A DNA stretch of 64,000 nucleotides from Brachycybe producta (GCA_036925085.1 JAUPFP010000024.1:1832001-1896000); one strand, 5' to 3'. Positions 23,295 through 37,212 are shown, counted from the stretch's first letter. Made by a program: numbers and translations. Notes: generated from the sequence alone by a model not told the origin.

Positions 23295-24100
23295 CACTGT
23301 TTTTTTTACACAAATGAAGAAACATTTAGTGCTGCAATCTGTATTATATTATCAAATCGAGTCCACTATTGTGTACAGTCAATTTGACATCACATAAAGA
23401 GTAAATGAACTGAAAAATTGTTAAAGCAATAAGCAAATCATAGATTAAGGGAAGAATCACACATGCTGACAAAAAATCCCACTGAATATTTATCCGAAAT
23501 ATCCTACAGAGCTTTGAGTGCAAAGGAACACAGCATTGGTTTTTTTTATTTCTTTATTTTCTGATGGTTGTTACGTTCGGGTTTTTCAGCGTGTGTGATT
23601 CTTCTCTAACCGAATATGTTGCATATGATTCCTTATGAATGTCATCAATCTATTTAAATAGAAATCAACACATATTAGAAGAAAACAGTTAATTTCATAA
23701 TTAAACAAATGTTTTAAAAACAATGATTTAATTTAATATTAAAATTTAAATCGTTTCGAATCGGTATACTTTTCCCCCAATTCAACTCAATACACCTGCA
23801 ATTAGCTAGATAGCCAATGTGGCACTGGGGGGGGGGGGGGGGTCATAATTCCCCAATCATAAGTTTTGTTATTTAAGACAAACTTTCGACAAATCATCTT
23901 TAAACTTAACTATGAGCATAAAGAAAATTCCGTGGTCGAAATACATTTTTGGAAATTGGAAAGAAAGACCAACAAATATGCTCATCACTTTGTCTAATTT
24001 CTTATTTTTTTAAATAAGCCGCCATCTCTTAGCAGCCATTAAGGTAATTTAATAAACTTCATTTGTCTAAAAAAAAATGAACTATTTTTGTGTCATTTCA
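23295..24100. other. Intronic sequence, poly-G run
   Basis: Contains an uninterrupted G run at about 23826-23842. No coding or transposon structure was recognised otherwise. Confidence 0.55.
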
Positions 24101-24305
24101 CAGGCAGTTAGAAATCGGGGAGAACTTCAGTTATCTCCGCCCTTGTTATGACGGCCGGCAACTTCTAATTCGTTGGCTATGTAGTTTGACGTCACATGCT
24201 CCGCCCCTTTTCAACGTCGAACCACACAACACACCAATTAGAAGTTGCCGGTCGTCATAACAAGGGCGGAGCCAACTGAAGTTTTCTCCGATTTCTAACT
24301 GCCTG
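24101..24305. repeat. Family C MITE (copy 2)
   Basis: TIRs CAGGCAGTTAGAAATCGGGG and TTTCTAACTGCCTG. TGACGTCA at 24187-24194 and CCGCCC boxes. Oriented opposite to copy 1 with respect to the CRE and GC-box order. Confidence 0.9.
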
Positions 24306-24665
24306 TGTTATTTCTACTACCAACCATATCTAATTTAATAATTAATCGACATTAAATGTCATGTTTTAACAACATGTTAACTTATGTTGTGTGTTCAAAG
24401 GGGGGTTTGACCTAAATGCTCGATACTAACTTCTCTATTTTTTTTTTGGTAATAATGAAACAGCTTCATCATCATCATCTTCAACAACACCAACAACAAC
24501 AAAAAAGGAATGAATAATGATGTTTTAGTTATCCGTTTGACATTATTTTTTTAAAAAATGATTACAGTTCAGAAATTAAAACAACTTGCTATTGAGAACA
24601 CACACACATACAGTGTATACTGTATAAACGTTTATAAAGTTTACATTAGCAATTTATTTTCTGTC

Positions 24666-24773
24666 TAGTAGTAGTAGTAGTAGTTGTTATAGTAGTAGTA
24701 GTAGTAGTTGTTATAGTAGTAGTAGTAGTAGTAGTAGTTGTTATAGTAGTAATAGTAGTAGTAGTAGTAGTAC

Positions 24774-24805
<32 letters not shown>

Positions 24806-25090
24806 GTAATAGTTGTAGTAGTTGTGGTAGTTGTGGTAGTAGTGGTAGTAGTGGTAGTTGTGGTAGTAGTGGTAGTAGTAGTAGTAGTAGTACTAGTAGT
24901 ACTAGTAGTAGTAGTGGTAGTAGTAGTACTAGTAGTACTAGTAGTAGTAGTGGTAGTAGTAGTAGTAGTAGTAGTAGTAGAGGTAGTAGTAGTATTAGAG
25001 GTAGTAGTAGTAGTAGAGGTAGTAGTAGTAGTAGAGGTAGTAGTAGTACTAGTAGTAATAGTTGTAGTAGTAGTAGTAGTACTAGTGGTG

Positions 25091-25122
<32 letters not shown>

Positions 25123-25165
25123 GGTAGCAGTGGTGGTTGGTTGTGGTGGTGGTTGGTGGTCATAG
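24666..25165. repeat. About 500-bp TAG trinucleotide microsatellite
   Basis: Mostly TAG units with TGG, TTG, TAC and TAA variants. It gives long artificial frames of polyvaline (plus) and polyleucine (minus). Among the longest simple repeats in the window. Confidence 0.97.
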
Positions 25166-25640
25166 TAACATACAACCCAATAATCGATTAGTTTTTATGC
25201 ACTGAATCCAATACATTATGTATATTGTACATAGAATGTTTTTAGTATTACATATGGGTGGTGGTGGTGGTGGGTAGGTCAATGTACTCTCTTCTTCCTC
25301 CTGTTTGTTTGTATTTGTATTTCTGTGTGCATTTATTATCTTTTTTTTTGTATTTCTGAAAATGGTTCTACAAATAATAAAAGGGATTACAAATTTAGGC
25401 AAATAGGAGGAGGCAGTTGCCATTTTTTTAAATGTAACATATATACAGATAAAAGAGGAAATTAATGGGACATCAAATTTCAAAATCGTATTTTACGTTT
25501 TTCCTCTTTTGTGCATCTTTTTTTTTCATTGGTTGTGTGTATCCGTTATAGTTATTTATTATATCCCTCGTTTGTGTATGATGATGATGATATGGATGGA
25601 TATATTGGTGAACCTATTTATCATGCAAGAAGTCTTCTAC
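25166..25640. other. Intronic sequence, no gene seen
   Basis: Includes a GGT repeat near 25257-25275. No splice-bounded coding segment. Confidence 0.5.
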
Positions 25641-26465
25641 AACGCCCTCAAATTTTAACTATTTTTCACAATCGTAGCGAGGCAATTTCGACAAATTACT
25701 TTTCAAAATAATTAATTCCAATTACTAATTACATCACAGAAAAGCGAATTAATTACAATTACTACTTACATCAGTAAAAAAAACTAATTAATTACAATCA
25801 GTGAAAAACTAATTACAATTACTAACTTTTAAAAAAAATTTATTACAATTATTAAATTTTAAAAAGAAATTAATTACAATTACTTATTTTCCCCAAAGTA
25901 CTTAATATGTTACTTATATAATTATACGTACTTATTATTATAGTACGAATTACTTTCCAATTATATAAATGAGATGATAGTGTGACGTCATCAAAAAAGA
26001 ACAATTACAAAACTGTATGTAGAAAGTGAACAGGCAATTAGAAATCGGGACATACAGAAGTTAGCTCCGCCCTTTTTATGACGACCGGCAACTTCTAATT
26101 AGTTTGTTGTCTGGTTCGACGTTAAAAAGGGCGGAGAATGTGACGTCAGACTACATAAACAACCAATTAGAAGTTGCCTGTCGTCATAAAAAGGGCGGAG
26201 CCAACTTCTGTATGTCCCGATTTCTAATTGCCTGTGAAAGTGAAGCTCGAATGCAAATAGCAATAACCAGAAATAGTAAACCCAAGTTCAGAGTAGTTTA
26301 AAATTCAACAAAACAAAAGTAATTGTGTTTTTCATTACAAAATATAATTAATTACAATCACAAAGTTTCAAACTCCATTACTGTAATGAAATTACTTTTA
26401 AAAAGTAATTTCATTTCAGTAATTCGTTACTTTTGACAAATTACTTTCTACAACACAGCAATTAT
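25640..26465. repeat. AATTAC-rich repeat (copy 2) hosting family C MITE
   Basis: Both flanks of 26031-26234 share AAATTACTTTTCAAA and AATTAATTACAATTAC motifs with 8039-8590, so a family C element inserted into this repeat. A perfect TGACGTCA also lies just outside the insertion at 25983-25990. Confidence 0.65.
26031..26234. repeat. Family C MITE (copy 3)
   Basis: CAGGCAATTAGAAATCGGGA to TTTCTAATTGCCTG, TGACGTCA at 26141-26148, GC boxes, flanked by TGAA on both sides. The frame 26104-26301 across it is not a gene. Confidence 0.92.
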
Positions 26466-27200
26466 TCAACTGTAAATCCCTACAACATTGTTTCTATAGG
26501 TGTAACATTGATGGTAGCAGTATCAACTGATAACAACAATCGTAGTTCACTGGTCAGGGTCCTGAATGACTTGAGGAATTTCTTTTGTTGTAGACTGTCC
26601 TCCTACTGGTGACAACCTCTTCAGAGTGTGTGGTCCCACCTCATTTGAGTTAAATCAGATTTGAGAAATTGGACGTTTTTAGGATTCACTCAGGGCAATT
26701 TCAGAGCAAACCTACAGGTTTTAGAGGGTATTCTTGATAAAAAGGAGTTTATAGACAGTTTCGAGACCCACCCAAAGACCACACAACAAACAGGTTGTGT
26801 GTGTGTGTCAGTCCACATTACAAACTGTGGTGTCCAGTCCTGAAGCGATTTTTACACCCATCTATTTAACATTTGTATAAATTAAAAAAAGCTAATGTAA
26901 AATAAAAGAAAGAACTGTTGTCAAGTCCTTAATTTTTCACTATTGTCCTTGCTTGTTTTTATATCATGTTAGGGGTAGGTGGTGTGCTGTGGGGGGCTGG
27001 TTAAGCTGTTTTTTTTTTAAATATAATAGTAGAAAGTTATTATAATTATAACAATAATTTTGGTAGTATCATATTTTTATTATTACTTTTAATGTTTATG
27101 TCGTGATGCGGTATAATTAGAATTGTTAGAATTGACTATAAGGTTCGTAAGTAGCCTTCATTTAATACATATATTTTATGTAGGATTTAATTGGGAGAGT
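26466..27200. other. Intronic sequence with unresolved coding-like patch
   Basis: At 26547-26650 both strands show short open, balanced-codon segments and the plus strand has an excellent acceptor-like TTTCTTTTGTTGTAG. No phase-compatible minus exon could be built. It may be an old repeat or pseudoexon. Confidence 0.3.
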
Positions 27201-28403
<1,203 letters not shown>

Positions 28404-28810
28404 CAGGCATCTACAGACACAGGCAGTTAGAAATAGGTCAAAACTTCAGTTGGCTCCGCCCTTGTTATGACGACTGGCAACTTCTAATTGGCTGGTTATG
28501 TAGTCTGACGTTGAAAAGGGCGGAGCATGTGATGTCAGACTTCATAACAAGCCAATTAGAAGTTGCCAGTCGTCATAACAAGGGCGGAGCCAACTGAAGT
28601 TTTGACCTATTTCTAACTGCCTGTTCTACAGACAGTTTCAGAATTTTTTTTTTGACTCCTCCTCCCTTTTATGAGCGTCATCAATTTCTGATTGGTTTGT
28701 TACTGGATCTGATGTCATATTCCCCGCCCTTTTCAATTTTTAATTGGTTGATATTTGGACTGACGCTCATAAAAGGGTGGAGCCAAAGAAATTCTGAAGC
28801 TGTCTACAGA
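28404..28810. repeat. Family D MITE split by family C (copy 4)
   Basis: CAGGCATCTACAGACA (28404-28419) is the left end of family D. A family C copy (28420-28624, with a decayed TGATGTCA) follows. Family D resumes at TTCTACAGACAGTTTCAGAA and ends TGAAGCTGTCTACAGAT near 28810. Confidence 0.8.
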
Positions 28811-29662
28811 TAAATGTTATAGAAAGTGTCATGTGAGGCGGCCATTTTGAAAACATGACGTCTACATTCTTTAAGCCTTGTTGTACCGACTAGGTTTGCA
28901 ACTTTTCTGACAGACTGTATATACAGTATAGGTACATAAAATTATAAGACGTCTTTCTTGTGCTTGTTTCTCTCTGTCTTAAACTTTTTTGATGGCTCAT
29001 GTTTAATATTCATGTCTTATTTTTCACCAGGTGGAATATTTTTTTAGAAAACTAATTTTCTCTGCAATGTGCAAACATATCACAAAAAAAAAAGATGAAA
29101 TTTTTTTTCTCCATATTTTTCTATTCATTTCAGACATTTTTCTTCCTTCTTTTCAGCTCTTTTTTGCTCTTTTTTCTCTCTTTACTTTGTGAAACATTTC
29201 CAATTAAAATGTTTACATCATAAATAATACGGTTATAACTTCCTTAAAATTATAATTAGAAAAATAGATAATTTTTTTTAATGTTGTCCAAACTTTTTTT
29301 TTTCTTTCTTCTTATTCTTCCAGTGAGCCTTTTGTGTATTTTTTTAGATGAAGAAAAAAATATTATGATTTAAATTTTAAAAGAAATGTTTTGCCAAGTT
29401 AAGTTTGAAGTAATTTTATTGTTTGAAACAATTGAGTGGAAATAATTTTTTGTTGTTGATAAGATATAAAAAGGTGTAAAAGAACAATTTCTAGAATGTA
29501 GAACACGTTTCAAGACAAAATCACGTACCAGTGGGTACCAATTGTCACTCTTCATTGCCTCCATCTTACTTAACTTCATTAATCACCATGAAGTTATATT
29601 TAAAAGTTCAATTCTCTCAAAGTGGAGGAAAGATTGAAGCTTCACTAGATGGCACTGGGATA
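28811..29662. other. Intronic sequence with weak candidate exon
   Basis: Minus-strand ATG GAG GCA ATG ... CCA CTG|GTACGT at about 29530-29565 could be a 12-codon start exon in phase 0 (MEAMKSDNWYPL), but support is only a donor match. The rest is T-rich. Confidence 0.2.
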
Positions 29663-29855
29663 CAGGCATCTGTAGACAGCTTCAGAATTTCTTTGGCTCC
29701 ACCCTTTTATGAGCGTCAGACCAAATATCAACCAATTAGAAATAAAAAGGCGGGGCATGTGACATCAGACCCAGTAACAAACCAATTAGAAATTGATGAC
29801 GCTCATAAAAGGGTAGATATCTCCAAAGAAATTCTGAAGCTGTCTACAGATGCCT
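29663..29855. repeat. Family D MITE (copy 1)
   Basis: CAGGCATCTGTAGACAGCTT at the left mirrors AGCTGTCTACAGATGCCTG at the right. It contains CACATGCCCCGCC-type boxes in complement and ACATCAGAC. The open frame 29531-29929 spans it and is not a gene. Confidence 0.9.
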
Positions 29856-30320
29856 GTCACTCAAGATTTCTAATTGAATTATTTAATCCAAGTGATTGTT
29901 CTTTTATTGAAGGCTTCCAGCTTGAATGATCCACCAGATCCTAATGTGTACCCTTGTCTACAAATGCTTAGCTAAACATAATTTAAATAATAAATTTTGT
30001 TTAACTTTTGTGATGTAGGCAATTTAATTTAGTTAAATATTAACAATTAATGAGGTTAAAAGGGGTTAACTTTCGAAGAAGACTTTCAACAAACCCATTG
30101 AATGCAATAGACCTTGCATTTAATTTTTTTTAAAAAAATGTTCAAGGTGTCATTCTGTTATTGCTGTTGTCTCCTGGTAGAAATTGTCAATTATTTGAAG
30201 CGCCTTTACCTGATTAAATGTGTTTAGAATTCAGTTTTAGAATCAGTAACTAGTTCTAATTAACTTGAAAGTAATTCAAACAAAACATGTCCAATTTGAA
30301 TGCATTTAGTCAAGGTTTAA

Positions 30321-30628
30321 TACCTAGTACACACAACTAATAGTTTAAAAGCATTTAAATAATAAACACGTTCTACAGAGCCCTCTGTGAAGGGCAAACA
30401 ACCAATATGTCGAATTCAATTTATTCAGTTAATAATCTTGAAAATATTGAGTTAATTAACTTAAATATAAAATGTATAAACTATTTGACAAAATATTGAT
30501 TTAGTATTTTAATTTAAAATATTAATAAGTTAATTTTTATTTGGTGTTTATGTCCTTAACTGGATTCCGTATAATTCACCTAACCACATTTAATTTGAAT
30601 TTATTTAACTCAAGTGTGTACAAGGTAT
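30321..30628. repeat. Family B MITE, stand-alone copy
   Basis: TACCTAGTACACACAACTAA to GTGTGTACAAGGTA, with CAATATGTCGAATTCAATTT and TGGATTCCGTATAATTCACC inside. Unlike the other copies it is not flanked by family A arms. Confidence 0.85.
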
Positions 30629-31918
30629 TAGTTATTTATGTAATGTCTTTATGTATTTAACTTAACATTTGAATAATCAACCAATGAATTTTTGTTGTCA
30701 AGAAGCTTGTACTTAATTGTAGAGTAGCTTTCCCGCAACAGTTGTTTCTATATACAGTATGCTTATGATATACACGCTTCAAAAGTTAGGCTAATTTATA
30801 GTGGGCGTGGTTTAGTTGTTTCTACAGATGCTTGTAACAATGTAACTTCAAAAATTAACAGCAATTGAACCGTAAGAGCGACTATATTTATATTGGAGTG
30901 CAGTGCATTCCCAGTGAAGTTCTGCAAGACAAGAATGTCTTCATTTTTTTTTCCAGTTTATAATGTACGAATCAAAAGTTAGGCTAAATTCAGTGTGTTT
31001 TTTTGAGAAAATTGCCCGAAACTAATTTTCTATTGAATACTTAATAAAGATACCAAAAAAAAAAGGGTTGTGAAGAACATTTCTTTCATGATGACAAGTT
31101 CATTGTACTTTGAAATATGGCGGCATTTATGCTTTTACTTTTAAAATGAACCTGCCAAACTTACCAAAGGAAAGGAATTGTATTTTTGGCACTCTAAAGT
31201 ACACTTAAGAGCTTCACAATAAGTATTTTAGCACCCGGAACGTTCCTCGCCCCCCCCCCCGGCCTTAAAAAAAATTCAATTTCGAACCAACCTCTCATAA
31301 GGATCATAACTCAAATGAAAATGAATGAAGAAGTTTTTTTTTTTTTTGAAAGACACATTTTCAAATTATGTTTGCTTTTTTTCACTTCAACACCATAACC
31401 AAGTTTAAACCTGAATATATTTGAACGTTTCTCCTTTAGGCTGGGTACAGACGTTCAATTATGGCTTGTCAATCTTAGCTTGTTAATCTTGGTTTGTCTC
31501 TCAAAATCGCCACAAACCATTCAAACCATTTCTGCTCATTTTTCTTTGGTTTTCTTTTGATTAATTTGCTCATATTCCTATCTCCCTATAACAACACCAA
31601 CAAGTTTTTTTTTCAGTTCAATCCAAAAATTGAAGTGAATTTTCTAGAACCGAGCAGATTGTTCGAGTCAACATTGAAGAGCAAAAAAAAAAGTTGAATT
31701 AGAATTACCAAAATCCACTACAGAGCCTACAATATCAATTTTTTGTATTGAAAAGCCAAAAATGATCGTCTGTATCCTGCTTTAGACACATCTACACTGA
31801 AAATGTATTAACTTTTATTTTGTTTTACTATAACAAAAGAAAAGTATTGAATTTTTTCAAAATTCTCTGCAGAGAATTTATTATTATTATTATTAGAATG
31901 TAAATTTGGAAAACTCAC
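30629..31918. other. Intronic sequence, no gene seen
   Basis: Contains a direct repeat CAAAAGTTAGGCTAA (about 30779 and 30972) and a poly-C run near 31250. No coding segment was found. Confidence 0.5.
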
Positions 31919-31969
31919 TCTGGCTTTTGAGGCTTGCTTAAGTCCAATTGCCGGCTGACTTCTAGAAGC
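31919..31969 (-). CDS. RASGEF1 small exon (17 codons)
   Basis: A 51-nt exon, phase 0 on both sides, with acceptor TTTATTTAG and strong donor AGA|GTGAGT. It reads ASRSQPAIGLKQASKAR. It is the first exon downstream of two different possible upstream parts: the coiled-coil exon ending at 41890 (phase 0) and the start exon ending at 34780 (phase 0). It is therefore a likely common acceptor for alternative promoters. No domain is recognised. Confidence 0.68.
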
Positions 31970-32099
31970 CTAAATAAATAAACAAAAAAATGAAAATTAA
32001 ATTCAGAACAAAAAGTTATTGTGTTTTATAACTAGAAGAAGAAAAAAAAATACATGTTTATGCAATTTAATTAATTAAACGCAAGCTTTCTTTTCTTGC

Positions 32100-32500
32100 A
32101 AAACAAAAAGAATGAAATATTTAAGGTAGTTTAAAGGTTTGAACGCATCTCGAACTATGATTATTATTGTCTTTAATTGCAAAATGAAGAGAGAACAAAC
32201 TTGAATGTGTTTTAGAAACTAGAAGGAGGGAAGCTCAATCACTCAAGGATATTTTTTGTTGAAATCATTCAAAATATAAGCTTTAAAATGACCCAACTTT
32301 ATTAAGCTGACGATATTTTTTTAATTTTTGTCTACATAATGAGTTTATTTTGAAAGGTATCAACATAAAAATACCTTTAAGTGATTGAGTTACTATTCTA
32401 GTTTCTAAAACACTGCAGTTTCTCTTAATTAGAAAAGACAGAATTCAATCAGAATTCGAAATTCAGACGTTTCCGTAAACCAATCTTAAAGAAGCAGAAA
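32100..32500. repeat. Family A MITE
   Basis: GTTTTAGAAACTAGAAGGAG at about 32211 and TGATTGAGTTACTATTCTAG at about 32383, with ATATAAGC/GTTTATTTTGAAAGG arms between. Confidence 0.8.
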
Positions 32501-33193
32501 AGTCATAAACAGTTTTGAACTTTTGATAATAAAAAATGAAATAAATTTGATAATATATCTCTGTTCAAACGAAGTCGATATCAATACCTAAAAAAAAATC
32601 CTGAGTGATTTTAAATATTTATATTTCATAAAATAATATCAATAATTAATGTGCTGCTGCTGCTGCTCAGAAGATGTATAAATAATTTAAGAAAAAAATA
32701 AAGTTGAAAGAAAAGTTTCAAAGATGACTTTTTTTCAAGATAGATGGATGGATGGGTGTGTGTGATAACTACTGATAAGTGACAGTGATGTTAATGAATA
32801 TGGATATGTGTTAGCTCAATAATAATAATAATAGTTTATATGTGTTAGACGTTGACAGATAAGGGGGTGTCAAGAAAATTCATATGTCTTACAAGACAGC
32901 AAGCAAATGGACATATGGAAACCATAAGTACTATGTATACCAGAAGAAGAAGAAAAAAAAAATAGATTAGAAAGAGAAACAAGAGCAAAACTGTCTCTCG
33001 GTTAAGTCGTGAAACTAGTGATGTATGAGCTCCAGATCCAGGGTAAAACGATTTGGTGGCAACAAGCAATTTTGAGGGTTTTTTTTCACTAAATAATTAA
33101 AAAATGAGTCCACATGTTAAGACTTTAGAGAAACTAACAAATATTTAATATCTAATGATTCTGAAGACAATTAATTGTATTCCTACACGAAAT

Positions 33194-33825
33194 GGCCTTC
33201 CTAGAGCTCAACAAACTTATTTCTAAAAAATATTTCTGAAATAAAAACTAGAGTTCTATTCCTAACGTTTTCCATAAAGCTCAACAAAACTTCTAAAATG
33301 AAAATTCTGAAATAATAAACGCCATCTAGTGAAAGTATGTGGTCGGCCATCTTGAATAAAAAGTTTGCATTGCATTTTCACATGGTGACACTGCCGCCAG
33401 TTTTTAGAGTTTCCTCTTTTCAGAACCTTCTGAAACGGGCCGATTTTAAGTTCTGAAAGCGGATCATTTCAGAAGGTTTTGTTGAGCTCTATCTAGGAAG
33501 GCCTTAAGGTGTCATTTTCAGAAGGTTCTGAAATAATGTTAAAACATTATTTCAGAAAAAAAAAAAAACTGAAAATAGACATGCTGCAGCAGTATGACCA
33601 TAACCAAATGTGGAAAAACATAGGGATATGTCCCAATTCTTAATGGCTGACCACACACATGCTGTTCTTTCAATTTTGTCATTTGTTGTATCATCCTCTC
33701 ACTAGATGGCATTCATGAGTTTAGAACTTTTGTTTTATACTGAGGAAATACATTATAAATACAACTCTGATTTCTGTTTCAGAAATATTTTTAGAGACAG
33801 GTGTTTCTTGAGCTCTAGGAAGGCT
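33194..33825. repeat. Large palindromic element (GGCCTTCCTAGAGCTCAA ends)
   Basis: GGCCTTCCTAGAGCTCAACA is mirrored by GAGCTCTAGGAAGGC at the right end. Inside, a second inverted set recurs (TTCAGAAGGTTTTGTTGAGC, CTATCTAGGAAGGCC near 33490), suggesting an element nested in its own family. Confidence 0.75.
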
Positions 33826-33905
33826 TTTACTATTGCGAGGTAAATTTCCCAGTCCTACATGCGACGTTCACATACCTGCTAGCGTCATCTAGTAACAAGA
33901 AAAAA

Positions 33906-34041
33906 CAATTGCAAGTAGGAAAAGCAACCATTGTTTATATGAGGCTACATAAGCAATTATCGAGGAGGTGGAGGAGTCTTATCTGGCCTCATAGATAACA
34001 ATGGTATATTAGTTTTTCCTACTTTCAATTGAGCTGCTTAG
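33906..34041. repeat. Hairpin element
   Basis: CAATTGCAAGTAGGAAAAGC with ACCATTGTTTATATGAGGC mirrors GCCTCATAGATAACAATGGT and TTTTTCCTACTTTCAATTG. A compact inverted repeat of about 135 bp. Confidence 0.75.
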
Positions 34042-34779
34042 AAACCAAGAGGGATTAAGTTAACATTTTATAAATTTTGACAATGAAATGATGACGAATA
34101 TGGAGTCAACCTTTCTGACATCGCAGGCTTCAAGTTATATTGCGGCACCTGTAAGCATGCGATCACTCTACCTATACATTCAAAGCAAAATTCACTACTA
34201 TAATTTTCTACAATAAAATTGTTTGTCACACGTTGCAAGAGGTTCTAGCACACATTTATTTGCCAGACATTCATACATGTAGAGAGAGACATTTTTGTGT
34301 CAATTTCTTGAAATGAATCTTGAATAAAGCCAAGTATGTAGTTACTGTCTAGTGCCTTACCTTACAGAATATTTATTTCTAATTATTAAAATAATGATTA
34401 CCAGTGAGTCAATGACTTAATTGCTATATTTACAGCAAGATTTGATTGCTGTATAAACCTGTGATTGCCAATGTAATAAATTTCTTGAAAGACTTCCAAG
34501 TAATAATCTAAACTTGTTTCTTTTGCACATTGACTTGCAGGAATCACTTACTGTATCTTCATTTCTTGCAAATTACATTTTGCAACATTTATCTAATTTC
34601 TTTCAGCAAAGTTCCGTGTAAGAAATAAGTCATGCAATAAGTCTTGCAAGTATATTATCTCATTGGCCATTACAATTAATTCAAGGACATGTTGCAGTGA
34701 ATCTTGCTAATGTGAATTGTTGCTTTAATAAATACATTGTTACTGTTAACTTAAGTTAGTTTTTTTTTTGCATTTATAC

Positions 34780-35220
34780 CTGTTCGGAAATACTGCCATT
34801 GCTAGTTGCCCTGACTTTAAGTGAACCTACAGTTGTAGGAATTCTATTGTGACAAGTGGTACCACCACTACCTATACCATTACTATATTGTTTTCGTTGT
34901 AAAGGTGCTGTTTGTTGCTGTTTAGGAACATAATGAATGGTACTGTTGTAACTAGAAGAGGAAGAATTGCTGCCATTTCGGTGGTTTTGATGTTGTTGTT
35001 GTTGTTGTTGTTGGTGGTGGTGGTGATGGTTATTCGAATAAACCGAACTGCCACAGTCTGTGGCCGCCGCGTTCACCAACGTTAATTTGCTAGTAGTAGT
35101 GTAGCTCGTTACTGATGTCATTGAACGTGTTTTCACTGTACAAGAAGAACTACTGTAACTTTTTGTCTGTTTTTTAACAGTCATATATTTTGTACTACTA
35201 GTGCAGAAATTTCTATCCAT
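34780..35220 (-). CDS. Alternative first coding exon, Ser/Thr/His/Gln-rich (147 codons)
   Basis: The longest coding exon in the window. ATG at 35220 has a good context (AAAATGG) and an in-frame TGA 15 bases upstream, with no acceptor between, so this is a true translation start. The exon ends with a CAG|GTATAA donor in phase 0; without splicing the frame would stop one codon later. The product starts MDRNFCTSSTKYMTVKKQTK, is rich in Ser/Thr, has five His followed by seven Gln near residues 65-76, and ends NGSISEQ. It is probably disordered. It splices most simply to 31969. It defines an isoform with a different N-terminus from the MPQ/coiled-coil form. The His and Gln runs come from CAC and CAA/CAG repeats, so length polymorphism is expected. 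Confidence 0.8.
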
Positions 35221-36060
35221 TTTATATTTTTTTCACGGCCTCAGATTAAATTAACTGATATAAATGAAACAAACTTGAGTATAAGTTTGTTTCTTTAAAT
35301 ATTGAAACAATAACTGACGACATTGAATGACGTTTGTTGTACTTGTAATTGTTTTTTTATATAATACGGACAAGTGACGTTTTGTAATGATGATAAGCTA
35401 TTCTGCGATAATACTTTTCGATTTAAAAAATTAAAAAAGTCCGTAATCCTTTTGGCACAATAAAAGTTGGCAAAAACAAATTAAAGGACACAAGACACAC
35501 ATATATAACACACACAAAACCCACTAACACCAGTTGTGTTTAAATTGTAGATCCTGAATTCACAATCGAACATAATAATATCGTCACAGAGTTTATAACT
35601 TTGAAGGGTATATTATTACAACCAACAACAAAAAAAAAAAGTTACAACCTTCTTCAACAAACTTCAAGTTGTGTTTTTCCTTATGAAAGTTGTTGGAGGT
35701 CATATAATATTATATGACGAATAAGAAGAAGAAAAAAAAAAGTTGTTGGCTTGGCAATTTTTACATTACACATCCTACGTAATTCAGGCCAATGAATGAA
35801 TGAATGAATTTGAAGATAAGTTTAAAAGTTAAAAACTTTGGTTAAAAAAATAATAAGGAACATCAGCATCGTCTGTCTTTGGTCGTGTGTGTAAACTCAC
35901 TGATGTGGCTGGCGTACCCACTTTTTTTTTGTTTCTTAAGATGTACTGAATCGTGAATTTTTCTATTTTACTTTGTTGTAACCGTGACCTTTTCGTGCCA
36001 AGTCTTTTTTTTTAAGACTTTAAAGATAAAGTGAGAGAATAATGGTGGGTTCAAAGAAAA
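35221..36060 (-). promoter_or_regulatory. Presumed promoter/5' UTR region of the 35220 start exon
   Basis: DNA upstream (on the minus strand) of the true start at 35220, with no acceptor just before it. It must contain the transcription start or a 5' UTR exon of this isoform. No specific element is certain; palindromic TATAATATTATA lies at about 35706-35717. Confidence 0.3.
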
Positions 36061-36227
36061 ATGGATGTTTTCTTAAGGCAAACTGTTAAAGATTTGTTAT
36101 CTTTTGAGAAAGAAAAGAAAAGAGTGGGTGGGTTTTTCAAGAGAATATATTATTTTACAGACAATCTTGAAGTTTTTTCTTTTCTTCATCCAACCAAAAA
36201 GTGTCTGGTTTGGTCAATGGTCACTTT

Positions 36228-36752
36228 TAAGCCTCGTTTTCACGGTGGCGATAGTTCTTTCGTGAGAGTAGCTGTCATGAAAGTTGCGATAGTTCACTCT
36301 CACGATAGCAACTGTCTACACGTCTTGAAGTAACGTGATAGTTCTGTCACATGACAGTGTGACGTCTCCTTCATATAGATATCATTGAGTCAACAACAGT
36401 GTTGCCTCACAGGCAATTAGAAATCGGGACAAACTTCAGTTGGCTCAGCCCTTTTTATGACGACCGGCAACTTCTAATTGGTTTGTTGTGTGGTTCGACT
36501 TTGAACAGGGCGGAGCATGTGACGTCAGACTACATAACCAACCAATATTGTGGTCACACAAAAACTATTACTATCGCGACAGTACTATCAATTATCTAGT
36601 TAAACGAGATAGTGTGACAGTGCTATCTCAACAGTGTGATAGTGCTATCGCGACAGTGACTATCTTGTGGTCTTCACGATGATAGTTCTCGCGATAGTTG
36701 CTCTCATGACAGCAACTATCGTGACAACTATCATCGTGGAAACGGGGCTTTA
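36228..36752. repeat. Family E MITE (CGATAGTT-rich) with truncated family C inside
   Basis: TTTTAAGCCTCGTTTTCACG at the left mirrors CGTGGAAACGGGGCTTTAG at the right. The arms hold many GATAGTT/AACTATC units. A family C copy starts at 36410 (CAGGCAATTAGAAATCGGGA, TGACGTCA at 36520-36527) but stops at about 36546 without its right arm. Confidence 0.8.
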
Positions 36753-37212
36753 GTGTTGTTTTTCTTTATAATCTTGAAAAAAATATAAGTCATGAAGTTA
36801 GGAGAGGGGTGTCAGGGTTTTTTCTTTCCGCCCTTCTTGTTCTTCTTGAAATTTCTCTTCTTCATCTTACTTTAGTACAAAATGGTCAAGAATTTAAGAA
36901 CAAGGATATATTACATTTGAATTTTAGATTTTTTTGGGTGGTCTTTTTTTTCGTCCCTTCTTTTAATGTTTAAACAAATGCATATATAATAAATAGAGGG
37001 GTGATGAAAGTTAAGAAAACATGAAGAATAAAATGCAAAAAAAAAATGGCAGACAATGTAAAATAATACTACATGGTTTGTAGTACTGGAAGAAGTGATG
37101 ATGAATTTAGGAATTTCCAATGTGTTTTTGTTTTGAGAGGATTGTTTCAAAAGTTTTGTACTTTTTATCAAGCCTAAAGCAGAAAAGTTTCAGTGCAAAA
37201 CGTGATTGTAGG

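Noticed and set aside
24741..25175. Long polyvaline and polyleucine open frames
   Set aside because: They are translations of the TAG trinucleotide microsatellite.
36061..36333. 90-codon plus frame MDVFLRQTVKDLL
   Set aside because: It runs into the family E MITE, has no homology and no splice context.
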